Below are positions 10,127 through 19,395 of a stretch of DNA of 64,000 nt, in pieces. Under the pieces are notes generated by a model that had not been told where the DNA came from, searched no databases, and saw only the letters and a list, made by a program, of their open reading frames with translations. The stretch comes from Vibrio rhizosphaerae (GTDB lineage Bacteria; Pseudomonadota; Gammaproteobacteria; Enterobacterales; Vibrionaceae). The DNA lies in the NCBI RefSeq assembly GCF_024347095.1, contig NZ_AP024903.1, positions 1,550,001-1,614,000 of the forward strand, in the 5' to 3' direction. Every line of letters starts with the position of its first letter. The stretch's first letter is position 1. Both the position numbers and the translations under genes were made by a program.

Positions 10127-11536
10127 CTAATAATCTCTGATTTGTTGAAATACTTGTTGTAGCTTGTCTGCGTCTTTGATGCCGGGTGCCGATTCGACTC
10201 CTGAATTAAAATCCAGCCCGTTACATTGCAGAGCGGCTGCCTCTTTGGCATTCTCCGGTGATAAACCACCGGCAAGCATGACACCTTCCACTTGGGTCAG
10301 TTGTTGCCAGTCAAAGGTTTGCCCGGTACCGCCACTCTGTTGGCCAACTTTGGTATCGTATAAATGGCGATCAACATGCTGTGATAATTGTGGCGGAAGC
10401 TGATCCGATACGGCATAGGCTTTCCAGATCGCGATATCGTCAGAGAGGGCTTCACGAAGCTGATTGACATAAGCTTGATCTTCGTTGCCATGCAATTGTA
10501 CCGCGCTTAACTGAAGTTCATGCGCAATTTGAGTGACATGGTCGACGGGGTGGTTTTGAAATACACCGACATATTTGAGTGGTGCACCGGACATGGTGAT
10601 GCGTGCCGATTCAAGTGTGGTATAACGCGGAGAGGCTTCGACAAAAATTAATCCGCCGTAGACCGCGCCTGCCCGAAAAGCCTGAGCGGCATCATCCGGA
10701 CGAGTCAGGCCACAAACTTTATTTTCACCGAGAACAACACGACGAACCGCCATTTCCAGATTTTGCTCGGACATCAGAGAACTGCCGATCAGGAAGCCTT
10801 GAGCGTAGGCAGACAATTCCCGGACTTGCTGATGGGTGTAAATACCGGATTCCGAAATAATCGTGGTCCCTTTCGGGAGCTTCGGTGCCAGCACTTTGGT
10901 CCGGTTCAGATCGGTCGTCAAATCTCTTAAATTACGGTTGTTGACCCCGATGACTTTGGCTTTGAGTGCGACGGCCCGTTCCAGTTCCGCTTCATTACTG
11001 ACCTCGGTTAAAATCCCCATATTGAGCTGATGGGCAACCTGAGCCAGCGTCTGATAAGTTTCATCATCCAGTACCGACAGCATGAGCAAAATGGCATCCG
11101 CACCATAGTGGCGAGCCAGATAAACCTGATAAGTGTCGATCATGAAATCTTTACACAGGACTGGCTGAGTGACCTGATTGCGTACCTGAGGAATAAATTC
11201 AAAATTTCCCTGAAAGTACTTCTCATCAGTCAGAATTGAAATTGCATTGGCATACTGTTTATAGACCGATGCAATATAGTCGAGATCAAACACATCCCGG
11301 ATCAATCCCTTGGACGGTGATGCCTTTTTGCATTCGAGAATAAACGCTGATTTCCCGGTGTTCAATGCATCATAAAAGCTTCGGTCTGAAGGTTTGAGCA
11401 AGGGCTTAAAGCTTGCTAATGGTTGATTCTGTTGACGTTGTTCAAGCCAGAGATGTTTATCGCGAACAATCTTTACGAGGACTTCTGCCATTTCGGTATG
11501 TTTTGTCGTGATGTGTTCTGATAACTGTGTTGTCAT
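10127..11536 (-). CDS. trpCF: Bifunctional indole-glycerol-phosphate synthase / PRA isomerase TrpCF
   Basis: Two fused TIM barrels of 469 residues. Residues 1 to about 255 are TrpC (ILECKKASPSKG, VLCKDFMID, GVNNRNLRDL, IISESGI); residues from about 256 are TrpF (KVCGLTRPDDAAQAF, VGVFQNHP, LAGGLSPENAKEA, DFNSGVESAPGIKD). The protein isomerises phosphoribosyl anthranilate and then closes the indole ring. The fusion is usual in gammaproteobacteria. GGAG precedes the ATG at 11536, six bases beyond the trpD stop. Confidence 0.97.
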   Translation of the reverse strand: MTTQLSEHITTKHTEMAEVLVKIVRDKHLWLEQRQQNQPLASFKPLLKPSDRSFYDALNTGKSAFILECKKASPSKGLIRDVFDLDYIASVYKQYANAISILTDEKYFQGNFEFIPQVRNQVTQPVLCKDFMIDTYQVYLARHYGADAILLMLSVLDDETYQTLAQVAHQLNMGILTEVSNEAELERAVALKAKVIGVNNRNLRDLTTDLNRTKVLAPKLPKGTTIISESGIYTHQQVRELSAYAQGFLIGSSLMSEQNLEMAVRRVVLGENKVCGLTRPDDAAQAFRAGAVYGGLIFVEASPRYTTLESARITMSGAPLKYVGVFQNHPVDHVTQIAHELQLSAVQLHGNEDQAYVNQLREALSDDIAIWKAYAVSDQLPPQLSQHVDRHLYDTKVGQQSGGTGQTFDWQQLTQVEGVMLAGGLSPENAKEAAALQCNGLDFNSGVESAPGIKDADKLQQVFQQIRDY

Positions 11537-11542
11537 GTTGTA

Positions 11543-12541
11543 TTAGCTCCGCTGTGCCAGTTGACGGACTCGTTGGAATGCCTGTCCTGATTTCATGATA
11601 TCAATTGCTTGTTGGGCATTTGCTTTTAAATCTTCGCGGCCGAAGAGACGTAACAGCAAGGCAACATTCACAGCGACTGCTGCCATTTGTGCTTCTGTCC
11701 CTTTTCCGGTTAACAGATTCTCTATTAGTTGCCGATTTTCTTCAGGAGTTCCCCCCTGAATTGCTGATAACGGATAGGTTGTTAAACCAAAGTCCTCAGG
11801 CGTTAACTGATACTCAGTGATAGTGCCATCCCGAATTTCTGCAACGCGTGTCGGACCATGAATGGCGACTTCATCCACACCTGAACCATGCACCACTGCC
11901 GCTCGCTTCATTCCCATGTTGAGCATGGTTTGGGCGATAGGCTGAATAAGATCTGGATCATAAACCCCCATCAATTGAATATTCGGCTTCGCCGGGTTAA
12001 TCAGCGGGCCGAGAATATTAAAGATCGTACGGGTTTTGAGGGTCTGACGCACAGGCATTGCGTGCCGGACGCCACCATGGTACTGCGGGGCGAATAGAAA
12101 AGCGACCCCCAGTTCATCCAGTGCCTCCCGGGTGGCTTCGGGTGTCATCGCCAAGTCGATTCCAAATGCGTCGAGCAGATCAGATGAGCCTGATTTACTC
12201 GACACGCCACGATTACCGTGCTTTGCCACTTTTACGCCACAGGCCGCTGCAACGAATGCCGAGGTCGTCGAAATATTAAATGTATTTGCGCCATCGCCAC
12301 CGGTGCCGACAATGTCAGCAAAGTCGTAGTCGGGACGAGGAAATGGTGTGGCATTGTCTAATAAGGCCTGAACCGCACCGGAGATTTCTGCGGGGGTTTC
12401 ACCTTTGATTTTCAGTGCGGTTAACATGGCGGCCATCAAAATAGGAGGCATCTCACCCTGAATGATTTGATCAAAGAGTTGATGGGCTTCTTGTTGTGAT
12501 AATGACATCTGTGAGAACAGCTTATCAATGATTGGTTGCAT
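11543..12541 (-). CDS. trpD: Anthranilate phosphoribosyltransferase TrpD
   Basis: Adds phosphoribose from PRPP to anthranilate. The 332-residue protein has the glycine-rich PRPP loop VGTGGDGANTFNIST, the KHGNRGVSSKSGSSD anthranilate/PRPP motif and the helical N-terminal domain of the family. It is a stand-alone TrpD, separate from TrpG, unlike the TrpGD fusion of E. coli. Confidence 0.97.
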   Translation of the reverse strand: MQPIIDKLFSQMSLSQQEAHQLFDQIIQGEMPPILMAAMLTALKIKGETPAEISGAVQALLDNATPFPRPDYDFADIVGTGGDGANTFNISTTSAFVAAACGVKVAKHGNRGVSSKSGSSDLLDAFGIDLAMTPEATREALDELGVAFLFAPQYHGGVRHAMPVRQTLKTRTIFNILGPLINPAKPNIQLMGVYDPDLIQPIAQTMLNMGMKRAAVVHGSGVDEVAIHGPTRVAEIRDGTITEYQLTPEDFGLTTYPLSAIQGGTPEENRQLIENLLTGKGTEAQMAAVAVNVALLLRLFGREDLKANAQQAIDIMKSGQAFQRVRQLAQRS

Positions 12542-12592
12542 GTCGTCCTTTTCCCTGTTTAATTCTGTGATTCTGGTCGGTGCTGAGCGGTT

Positions 12593-13180
12593 TCAATTTG
12601 TTGGCTGAAGTGCCCACTCGATCGTATTTGCCAAAAGTCGTGCGCCATAAGTCGTCATGATTGATTCCGGATGGAACTGAAATCCGCAAACTTTGTGCTG
12701 TTCATGAATTACTGACATGGTTAGACCATCCACTTCAGCGGTGACGGTGAGTGCTTCCGGTATCTCTAAGGCCACTAAAGAGTGATATCTCGCAACAGTC
12801 ATCGGTGATGGTAAATCCTGATACACGGCATGTGCTTGATGGGCCATCAGCGAGACTTTGCCGTGGACGATTTCACCTGCACCGGCAACCCGGCCGCCAT
12901 AGGCTTCAACGATTGCCTGATGACCTAAACAGATGCCGATAACCGGCACTTTTCCGATCACCATTTGTAACAGTTCTGGCATACAACCGGCTTCAGAAGG
13001 CACACCCGGTCCCGGAGAGAGAACGACGACAGGATTTTCTGTGTGCGCAATTGTCGTCATGATCTGGGTGGCTGCGATATTATTCCGATAAATCGTAACC
13101 TGATGACCGAGTGAACGAAACTGGTCAACAAGGTTATAAGTGAATGAATCAAAATTATCGATAAAGATGAGATTAGCCAT
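12593..13180 (-). CDS. trpG: Anthranilate synthase glutamine amidotransferase TrpG
   Basis: Class I glutamine amidotransferase of 195 residues that supplies ammonia to TrpE. The triad is visible: Cys in GICLGHQAI, His and Glu in FHPESIMT; the oxyanion region is [12 protein letters not shown]. The ATG at 13180 begins [16 protein letters not shown], the family start, and has GGGAGAAA upstream; an in-frame extension to 13336 lies entirely within trpE and is not real. The start overlaps the trpE stop by eight bases, which couples the two subunits. Confidence 0.96.
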   Translation of the reverse strand: MANLIFIDNFDSFTYNLVDQFRSLGHQVTIYRNNIAATQIMTTIAHTENPVVVLSPGPGVPSEAGCMPELLQMVIGKVPVIGICLGHQAIVEAYGGRVAGAGEIVHGKVSLMAHQAHAVYQDLPSPMTVARYHSLVALEIPEALTVTAEVDGLTMSVIHEQHKVCGFQFHPESIMTTYGARLLANTIEWALQPTN

Positions 13181-14774
13181 GACGTTTTTCTCCCTGAACT
13201 GAGCGGTCTGATGATTGGTGGGCCAGTTGAATGGCCGCAATAACGGCTTGGGCTTTTCCTCGGGTTTCATCGGCTTCGGATTGTGGGTCAGAATCGTAAA
13301 CGACCCCTGCACCGGCTTGCACGCTGGCAATCCCATCTTCGATATAGGCAGAGCGAATCACGATACAGGTATCCAGATCGCCTTCACCCGTCATATAACC
13401 GACAGCACCGCCGTAGCTGCCACGGCGTTCTTGTTCAACGGTACGGATTAATTGCATCGCCCGGATCTTCGGTGCCCCGGTCAGCGTCCCCATATTCATG
13501 CACGCCTGATAGGCATGTAATGCATCCAAATCATGGCGCAGTTGACCCACAACCCGGGAGACCAAATGCATCACATGACTGTAACGATCGGTTTTTAGCA
13601 GGTCAGCTAGATGGCGGGTCCCGGCTTCAGAAATTCTGGCAACGTCGTTACGGGCTAAGTCCACCAGCATCATGTGTTCGGCATTCTCTTTTTTATCATT
13701 GCGCAGATCTAATTCCAGTCTGCCATCGAGATCGAAATTAATGGAACCATCCGGATTTTTGCCACGGGGACGTGTTCCCGCGATCGGATAGATTTCAATT
13801 TGATTCGTCTCGCTGGCATATTTGAGTGCGCTTTCCGGGGATGCCCCAAACAACGTGAATTTTTCATCCTGAATATAAAACATATAGGGACTTGGATTGG
13901 TGGCTTTCAGTTTTTTATAAGCCGCCAGCGGGGACGGGCATGGCAGAATAAAACGCCGTGAAGGGACAACCTGAAAAATGTCCCCCTGAACAATATACTG
14001 TTTAAGATTTTGCACGACGTCACAGAATTCAGCGTCACTCATTGAGGGGGAAACCGTGACATCATCGCAGACCACAGCGGAAGGGAGTGGCTGGATGTCC
14101 TGACACTGACGAACAATCGATTTCAGACGCTGTGAGAGTGATGCCGTTGTCTGTTCATCCGGGTTAAACAGTGAGCCCTGAACATGACAGCTGCCATTCT
14201 GATGGTCAATGATCATCAGGGACTCGGCGACATAAAAAACATAATCAGGACACTGATTCGTGGCTTGTGCATCGCCCAGCGGTTCAAAGTTGGCAACGAG
14301 GTCGTAAGCAAACAGCCCCCCTAAGAAAATGGCATGTTTATCGAGGCCGGTCAGATCAAAACTGTGCTGAATCAGGCGCAGGGCATCAAATGATGACGAT
14401 TGTTGTAAACGGCTGTCTTCATCCAGTCCGGCTCTTGGTGCATCAAAGTGGAGAGTCAGTGTTCGTTCGGTCTGTGTCCGGGTAACCTCAGGTTTAATAT
14501 TTTGGAGCAGATGATGAATCAGATGTTCCCCGTTCGGGGTCAGTGCATGAAATGTGACTTCATGACCAAAGCAAATCACTCGAACCGCCGCGTCAATCAG
14601 CAACAAACTTTTCAGATCCGCTTTCGAATCAATTTCTGCCGATTCAAGCAGCAGGCAATCACTTTTGTCTCCGCATAAGGTGTGAAATACGGCGGTTGGA
14701 TCCGCTGAATAGGGCAAGGTTTCTGAGAGAAGACGCAGGGTCCCGAGCTGAGTGATATCAATGGTGTTATTCAT
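13173..14774 (-). CDS. trpE: Anthranilate synthase component I TrpE
   Basis: Converts chorismate and ammonia to anthranilate, the committed step to tryptophan. The 533-residue protein has the feedback site (LLLESAEID near residue 38, and NPSPYMFYI) and the C-terminal chorismate-binding domain ([48 protein letters not shown]). The LLES and NPSPYM elements predict normal tryptophan inhibition. AAAGGA precedes the ATG. First gene of the operon, downstream of the trp promoter/operator and a short leader. Confidence 0.97.
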   Translation of the reverse strand: MNNTIDITQLGTLRLLSETLPYSADPTAVFHTLCGDKSDCLLLESAEIDSKADLKSLLLIDAAVRVICFGHEVTFHALTPNGEHLIHHLLQNIKPEVTRTQTERTLTLHFDAPRAGLDEDSRLQQSSSFDALRLIQHSFDLTGLDKHAIFLGGLFAYDLVANFEPLGDAQATNQCPDYVFYVAESLMIIDHQNGSCHVQGSLFNPDEQTTASLSQRLKSIVRQCQDIQPLPSAVVCDDVTVSPSMSDAEFCDVVQNLKQYIVQGDIFQVVPSRRFILPCPSPLAAYKKLKATNPSPYMFYIQDEKFTLFGASPESALKYASETNQIEIYPIAGTRPRGKNPDGSINFDLDGRLELDLRNDKKENAEHMMLVDLARNDVARISEAGTRHLADLLKTDRYSHVMHLVSRVVGQLRHDLDALHAYQACMNMGTLTGAPKIRAMQLIRTVEQERRGSYGGAVGYMTGEGDLDTCIVIRSAYIEDGIASVQAGAGVVYDSDPQSEADETRGKAQAVIAAIQLAHQSSDRSVQGEKRHG

Positions 14775-14877
14775 TTACTGATCCTTTATTTTTAATGCCT
14801 TCATTGCCAACTGTTTTTATGGTCATTCGATCATGCGATGCGAGACTGATTCGGGATTCAAGTGGTTCCAACATCGT

Positions 14878-14934
14878 CTACTCATTAGAAATCGGTGTGA
14901 GAGAGTTTGGATCGATGTTGAATTCTTGTAACAT
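14878..14934 (-). CDS. trpL: Remnant trp leader peptide TrpL without Trp codons
   Basis: A small frame of 18 codons, [18 protein letters not shown], starts 27 bases after the expected trp transcript start. The first residues MLQEFN match the start of Vibrio trp leader peptides as I remember them, but the normal tandem Trp codons are missing and the frame ends early. No strong ribosome site is visible (GACTCAGACTCCC precedes the ATG). An inverted repeat (CAACATCG at 14869-14876 against CGATGTTG at 14913-14920) could form a leader hairpin, but no T-run follows any hairpin before trpE. It is probably a decayed attenuator; translation is uncertain. Confidence 0.45.
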   Translation of the reverse strand: MLQEFNIDPNSLTPISNE

Positions 14935-14961
14935 GGGAGTCTGAGTCCGGTCATGTATTTT

Positions 14962-14996
14962 TGTACTAGTAAACTAGTGCGAAGGTTCGAAGTCAA
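14962..14996 (-). promoter_or_regulatory. trp promoter with TrpR operator
   Basis: On the minus strand TTGACT (14991-14996), a 17-base spacer and TTTACT (14968-14973) form a sigma-70 promoter. The -10 lies inside a palindrome CGCACTAGTTTACTAGTACA (14962-14981) that differs at only a few bases from the E. coli trp operator, which overlaps the -10 in the same way. TrpR with bound tryptophan should block this promoter. The site is only 41 bases from the divergent rnm start. Confidence 0.9.
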
Positions 14997-15021
14997 GCTT
15001 TTATTGGTGAAAATCAAAAAA

Positions 15022-15867
15022 ATGATGAAAATAGATTTACATAGTCACACCGTCGCTTCCGATGGAAAATTATCTCCGGAGGAACTTCTGCTTCGCGCTG
15101 TTTCATTTGAGATTGATGTACTGGCCATTACAGACCATGATTGCGTGGATGGTTTAGATGCGGCGCATCGGTTTATCGAGGCGCAACAATTACCGATTCG
15201 TTTGATTGATGGCATTGAAATATCCACTGTCTGGCAAAATAAAGATATCCATATTGTCGGCCTGAATGTTGATGTGACTGCCGCGCAGCTGCAGGCGCTG
15301 ATTACACAACAAAAGCAGCGACGCGAGATGCGTGCGACGATTATTGCAGAGCGTCTGGAAAAAGTGACCCGCCCCGGGATTCTTGCGGAGGTGAAAGTCA
15401 TCGCGGGGGATGCGGCGATGACCCGGGCGCATTTTGCGCAATGGCTGGTTGAAAATGGTTATGCCAAAACCATGCAGCAGGTGTTTAAAAAATATTTAAC
15501 CCGTCATCAGCCGGGTTATGTCCCGCCGGACTGGTGTTCGATGCAAGAAGCAGTCGAAGCGATCCATGCCGCAGGAGGACAAGCGGTATTAGCGCATCCG
15601 GGGCGATATCAACTGACGACAAAATGGTTGAAGCGCCTGATTGAAGCATTTGCTGAGGCGGGGGGAGATGCCATGGAAGTTGCTCAGCCACAACAAGCCC
15701 CTCAGGAAAGGCGCAATCTGACCAATTATGCGTTACAATACAAACTGCTAGCCTCTCAAGGTAGTGATTTCCATTATCCTTCTCCGTGGATGGAGTTAGG
15801 CCGGAATCTTTGGTTGCCTTCTGATATTGAACCTGTATGGAAAGATTGGGGCTTGTCCGTAGAGTAA
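15022..15867 (+). CDS. rnm: RNase AM, PHP-domain 5'-3' exoribonuclease (YciV/TrpH)
   Basis: A 281-residue PHP-domain metallo-phosphoesterase: metal motifs [34 protein letters not shown] and [11 protein letters not shown] appear in order. The E. coli homologue is RNase AM, which matures the 5' ends of 5S/16S/23S rRNA and degrades short 3',5'-bisphosphonucleotides. The family start is at MKIDLHSHT, so I take the ATG at 15022 (a second ATG follows at once) rather than the 14953 extension, which runs through the trp operator. Divergent from trpE, as in E. coli; yciO and rluB follow. Confidence 0.9.
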   Translation: MMKIDLHSHTVASDGKLSPEELLLRAVSFEIDVLAITDHDCVDGLDAAHRFIEAQQLPIRLIDGIEISTVWQNKDIHIVGLNVDVTAAQLQALITQQKQRREMRATIIAERLEKVTRPGILAEVKVIAGDAAMTRAHFAQWLVENGYAKTMQQVFKKYLTRHQPGYVPPDWCSMQEAVEAIHAAGGQAVLAHPGRYQLTTKWLKRLIEAFAEAGGDAMEVAQPQQAPQERRNLTNYALQYKLLASQGSDFHYPSPWMELGRNLWLPSDIEPVWKDWGLSVE

Positions 15868-15900
15868 GCATCGAGAGTTGCTCGATGGTGAGGAGTAATA

Positions 15901-16521
15901 ATGAGTCAGTATTTTTATGTTCATCCAGAAAATCCACAAGCCCGACTGATTAATCAGGCCGTGGCGATTATTCGTAATGGTGGGGTTGTTGTTTATCCGA
16001 CTGACTCTGGTTATGCATTGGGATGTCAATTAGAGAATAAACGGGCACTGGAACGAATTTGTCAAATCCGTCGTTTGGATGATAAACACAATTTTACGCT
16101 ACTGTGTCGGGATTTGTCTGAGCTCTCGCTGTATGCCCGAGTTGATAATACCGCATTTCGCTTGCTGAGAAATAATACGCCGGGGCCTTATACCTTTATA
16201 TTTAAAGGGACCAAGGAAGTGCCGAGACGATTAATGAATCCGAAGCGGAAAACCATTGGTATCCGGGTGCCGGATAACCGAATTGCTTTGGATTTACTTG
16301 AAGCGCTCGGCGAGCCGTTGATGTCAACGTCGTTGATTTTGCCGGGCAAAGAAACCACTGAGTCCGACCCGGATGAGATTCGTGATTCGCTGGAGCATGT
16401 TGTGGATGTGATTTTAAATGGGGGATACCTCGGAGAGCAGCCGACAACGGTGATTGATTTCAGTGAAGAAGTTATGGTGGTCCAGCGACTCGGTGCCGGG
16501 GATCCGACTCCGTTTGAATAA
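15901..16521 (+). CDS. yciO: YciO, YrdC/Sua5-like protein
   Basis: A 206-residue YrdC-domain protein. The N-terminal GGVVVYPTDSGYALGC and the KRRN-like signature region (IRRLDDKHNFTLLCRDLSELS) match the Sua5/TsaC/YrdC fold that forms threonylcarbamoyl-AMP, and FIFKGTKEVPRR is typical of the YciO branch. YciO is a paralogue of TsaC with weak or unclear activity in tRNA t6A synthesis. The gene follows rnm after 33 bases with GAGGAG upstream, so cotranscription is likely. Confidence 0.92.
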   Translation: MSQYFYVHPENPQARLINQAVAIIRNGGVVVYPTDSGYALGCQLENKRALERICQIRRLDDKHNFTLLCRDLSELSLYARVDNTAFRLLRNNTPGPYTFIFKGTKEVPRRLMNPKRKTIGIRVPDNRIALDLLEALGEPLMSTSLILPGKETTESDPDEIRDSLEHVVDVILNGGYLGEQPTTVIDFSEEVMVVQRLGAGDPTPFE

Positions 16522-16593
16522 CCTGTCGAAATGAGCCTCAGGATAAATCATGTCATCAAAAATGATGCTTTTTTCACTTTGATTTGAGATAAT

Positions 16594-16626
16594 ATGCGGC
16601 CGCGATTTTTGTGGTCGCATTTTTTA
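16594..16626 (+). terminator. Intrinsic terminator after yciO
   Basis: A 10-base-pair stem with two G-T pairs (ATGCGGCCGC / GTGGTCGCAT, loop of about seven bases) is followed by a run of six T. It lies between yciO and rluB and probably separates the two transcripts; rluB would then need its own promoter within the last 40 bases or be read through. Confidence 0.8.
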
Positions 16627-16662
16627 TTCGACGTCTGAGAAGACGACAAGCAAGGTAAGTTA

Positions 16663-17580
16663 ATGAGCGAAAAGTTACAGAAGGTTTTAGCACGCGCAGG
16701 TCATGGCTCACGTCGTGAGTTAGAAACGTTGATTCGGTCCGGGCGTGTCAGTGTTAATGGCAAGGTAGCTGTTTTGGGTGAGCGCTTAGAAGATGAAAGT
16801 GCCGTGATTCGTATTGACGGACACGTTGTCTCAATGAAAGCCGATGAAGAATTGGTTTGTCGGGTGCTCGCTTACTATAAGCCTGAAGGGGAATTATGTA
16901 CACGGCATGATCCTGAAGGGCGAAGAACCGTCTTTGATCGGTTGCCGAAAATCCGCGGTTCCCGCTGGATTTCTGTGGGGCGTCTGGATGCCAATACGTC
17001 CGGACTGTTGTTGTTTACAACTGATGGTGAACTTGCCAATCGGTTGATGCATCCAAGCCGTCAGGTTGAACGTGAATACTTAGTGCGGGTATTTGGCGAA
17101 ATTAACGAACAGAAGATCAAAAATCTTGTGCGCGGCGTTGAGCTGGAAGACGGTGTTGCCCGTTTCGAAGATGTCGTCTATGCCGGTGGCGAAGGAATGA
17201 ATCATACGTTCTATGTCGTGATCAATGAAGGGCGTAACCGCGAAGTCCGCCGGTTGTGGGAGTCTCAGGACACCACGGTAAGCCGCCTCAAACGTGTGCG
17301 TTACGGGGATATCTTTTTAGATAAAGCATTGCCTCGCGGTGGTTGGGTTGAGCTGAGTCTGCCTGAAGTGAATTACTTGCGTAAACTGGTTGAGTTACGA
17401 CCTGAACAGCGCACCATGATTGATGTGTCTAAAGACAATACTTCTCGTAAACGTGAACGGGCAAGAAGCCAGAAAATTCGCCGGGCAGTCAAACGCCATG
17501 AAGAGCGAATTTCCGCTCCGAAAGGGAGAGGGCAGAGAAGTCAGAAGCCGGGCACTCAGGCCAAAGGGCGTCAGCGCTAG
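16663..17580 (+). CDS. rluB: 23S rRNA pseudouridine synthase RluB
   Basis: Makes the pseudouridine at position 2605 (E. coli numbering) of 23S rRNA. The order is an S4 RNA-binding domain (residues 1-60, [18 protein letters not shown]), then the RsuA-type catalytic domain with the nucleophilic Asp in [26 protein letters not shown] near residue 109, then a basic tail from about residue 250. RsuA-type features [12 protein letters not shown] and WVELSLPEV support RluB over RluE or RluF. The lysine/arginine-rich tail is common in RluB of vibrios. Confidence 0.95.
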   Translation: MSEKLQKVLARAGHGSRRELETLIRSGRVSVNGKVAVLGERLEDESAVIRIDGHVVSMKADEELVCRVLAYYKPEGELCTRHDPEGRRTVFDRLPKIRGSRWISVGRLDANTSGLLLFTTDGELANRLMHPSRQVEREYLVRVFGEINEQKIKNLVRGVELEDGVARFEDVVYAGGEGMNHTFYVVINEGRNREVRRLWESQDTTVSRLKRVRYGDIFLDKALPRGGWVELSLPEVNYLRKLVELRPEQRTMIDVSKDNTSRKRERARSQKIRRAVKRHEERISAPKGRGQRSQKPGTQAKGRQR

Positions 17581-17611
17581 ATCGTTATCATCGCCTGAAC
17601 AAAATGACATT

Positions 17612-17645
17612 CAAAAAAAGGTGCTTTGAAAGCACCTTTTTTTAA
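17612..17645. terminator. Bidirectional terminator between rluB and cydC
   Basis: A long stem (AAAAAAGGTGCTTT against AAAGCACCTTTTTT, minimal loop around 17627) carries A-runs on one side and T-runs on the other. It ends both the rightward rluB transcript and the leftward cydDC transcript. Confidence 0.92.
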
Positions 17646-17670
17646 TCCTGTTCTCCGTCACCATGACCCA

Positions 17671-19395
17671 TTACAACGTCTGGTTGAGCGCATAATACCG
17701 ACCTTGCTGTGCCATGAGCGCTTCATGACGACCATATTCAACGACTTGGCCCTGTTCAATCAGACAAATGGCGTCCATCCGTTCCAGCTCGATTAAACGG
17801 TGCGTAATAAAAATCACGGTTTTATCAGCATAATGGGTGCGTAACAAATCCATAATTTGCCGTTCGGTCTGCTTATCGAGTCCTTCTGTCGGTTCATCCA
17901 ACAAGAGAATATTGCCCTGATGAAGCAGTGCACGGGCAATCCCCAGACGACGTTTCTCTCCTCCGGAAAGATGACGACCGCCGTCCCCGAGCCAGATATC
18001 CAGCCCCGGCGCGTCCAGAAGTTTATCCAGACCAACCTGACTGAGAACTTGTGTGTAAGTCATATCATCAGCATCTGGTGCTGCGATTTGTAAGTTCTCA
18101 CGTAATGTGCCGTTTAAGATATCAACCCGTTGACTGACAATACTCATACAGGCGCGCAGATCATGCTCATTCCACTGCTTTAGATCAGTTCCGGCAATTG
18201 AAACTTTCCCCTGCGTCGGGTCCCAGTAGCGGGAGATTAACTGGAGGAGTGTCGATTTACCTGAACCTGTCTGGCCGACAATCGCGACTTTATGTCCGGC
18301 TGGGATATGCAGATCAACTTCCGTCAGGACTCGTTGTTGGTGGTCCGGATAATGAAAATTAACCTGCTCAAAACGGATGTCGAATGTTCCATTATGCTGG
18401 GTCGGCTCTGTTTGAAATGTCACTTCAGGTTGTGATGATAACACTTCATTCAGGCGTCGCGCCGATGTCAGCGTCTGACCTAAATGCTGAAATGCGCCGG
18501 CTATCGGCATTAATAGCTCAAAACTAGCCATGGTCGCAAAGACAACCATTGCGATCATCGGATCGGGGCCGGCCTGACCGACGCCATTACCGACAAACCA
18601 CAGCATAAATACCAGTGTCCAGCCACTTGCAAGCATCAGTAGTGCCTGAGCAAAGCCACTGTAACGGGTATTCACATACTGCCGGGAAATCAGGTCTTGT
18701 TGATCTTTCAGCATTGCTGCTCGGTAAGTCGGCTCTGCACCAAAAATGGTCAGCTCGCTATAGCCTTGAATCCAGTCAAGCAGGGTTACCCGAAAATTCG
18801 CTTTGCTTTGGGTCAGTGCCGCGCCGTTACGTTTGCCGAGTTTGTAAAATAACACTGGCCAGGACAACAATAACGTCAGCAAAATTGCGCCGAGCATCAG
18901 CCCGACAGCCGGATCGAATCCGTACAGGAATGCAGACAGAACCCCCACACCCAATACACCGATAAAGACCGGGCTGATCAGACGCAGATAGAGATGATCC
19001 ATGGCATCGACATCGGCTACCAAACGATTGAGCAGATCCGCATCACGCAAGTTGGCAATGCGCCCCGGAATAAGAGGTGACAGTTGCTTAAAAAAGAAAA
19101 TCCGCAGATCGGCCAACACCTTGAAGGTTGCATTGTGGCTGACCACGCGTTCTCCCCATCGTCCGGCGGTACGTCCAATGGCGAAACCGCGGACAAAGGC
19201 GCTTGGTAACATATAGTTGAACGACTGTCTGGCGACCCCTAAACCTGCAACGGCTGCTGCGGAAAGAAACCAACCGGATAGTGTCAGTAACCCAATCGAG
19301 GCACACAAGGTCAGGAAAGCCAAGATCATTCCCAGTGTCAAGCCAAACCAATGTTTTTTATAGAGTTTGAGAAATGGGATCAAATCACGCATCAA
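17671..19395 (-). CDS. cydC: Heme/thiol ABC exporter subunit CydC
   Basis: Half of the heterodimeric CydDC ABC transporter, needed for assembly of cytochrome bd and for reducing conditions in the periplasm. Residues 1-310 form six transmembrane helices; the C-terminal ATPase has Walker A GQTGSGKST, signature HLSGGEKRR and Walker B ILLLDEPTEGLD. The 574-residue length is normal. The start overlaps the cydD stop by 11 bases, giving a coupled pair. Confidence 0.95.
   Translation of the reverse strand: MMRDLIPFLKLYKKHWFGLTLGMILAFLTLCASIGLLTLSGWFLSAAAVAGLGVARQSFNYMLPSAFVRGFAIGRTAGRWGERVVSHNATFKVLADLRIFFFKQLSPLIPGRIANLRDADLLNRLVADVDAMDHLYLRLISPVFIGVLGVGVLSAFLYGFDPAVGLMLGAILLTLLLSWPVLFYKLGKRNGAALTQSKANFRVTLLDWIQGYSELTIFGAEPTYRAAMLKDQQDLISRQYVNTRYSGFAQALLMLASGWTLVFMLWFVGNGVGQAGPDPMIAMVVFATMASFELLMPIAGAFQHLGQTLTSARRLNEVLSSQPEVTFQTEPTQHNGTFDIRFEQVNFHYPDHQQRVLTEVDLHIPAGHKVAIVGQTGSGKSTLLQLISRYWDPTQGKVSIAGTDLKQWNEHDLRACMSIVSQRVDILNGTLRENLQIAAPDADDMTYTQVLSQVGLDKLLDAPGLDIWLGDGGRHLSGGEKRRLGIARALLHQGNILLLDEPTEGLDKQTERQIMDLLRTHYADKTVIFITHRLIELERMDAICLIEQGQVVEYGRHEALMAQQGRYYALNQTL

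Noticed and set aside
13181..13336. Long N-terminal extension of trpG
   Set aside because: It lies inside the trpE coding region in another frame; the family start [12 protein letters not shown] with a good ribosome site is at 13180.
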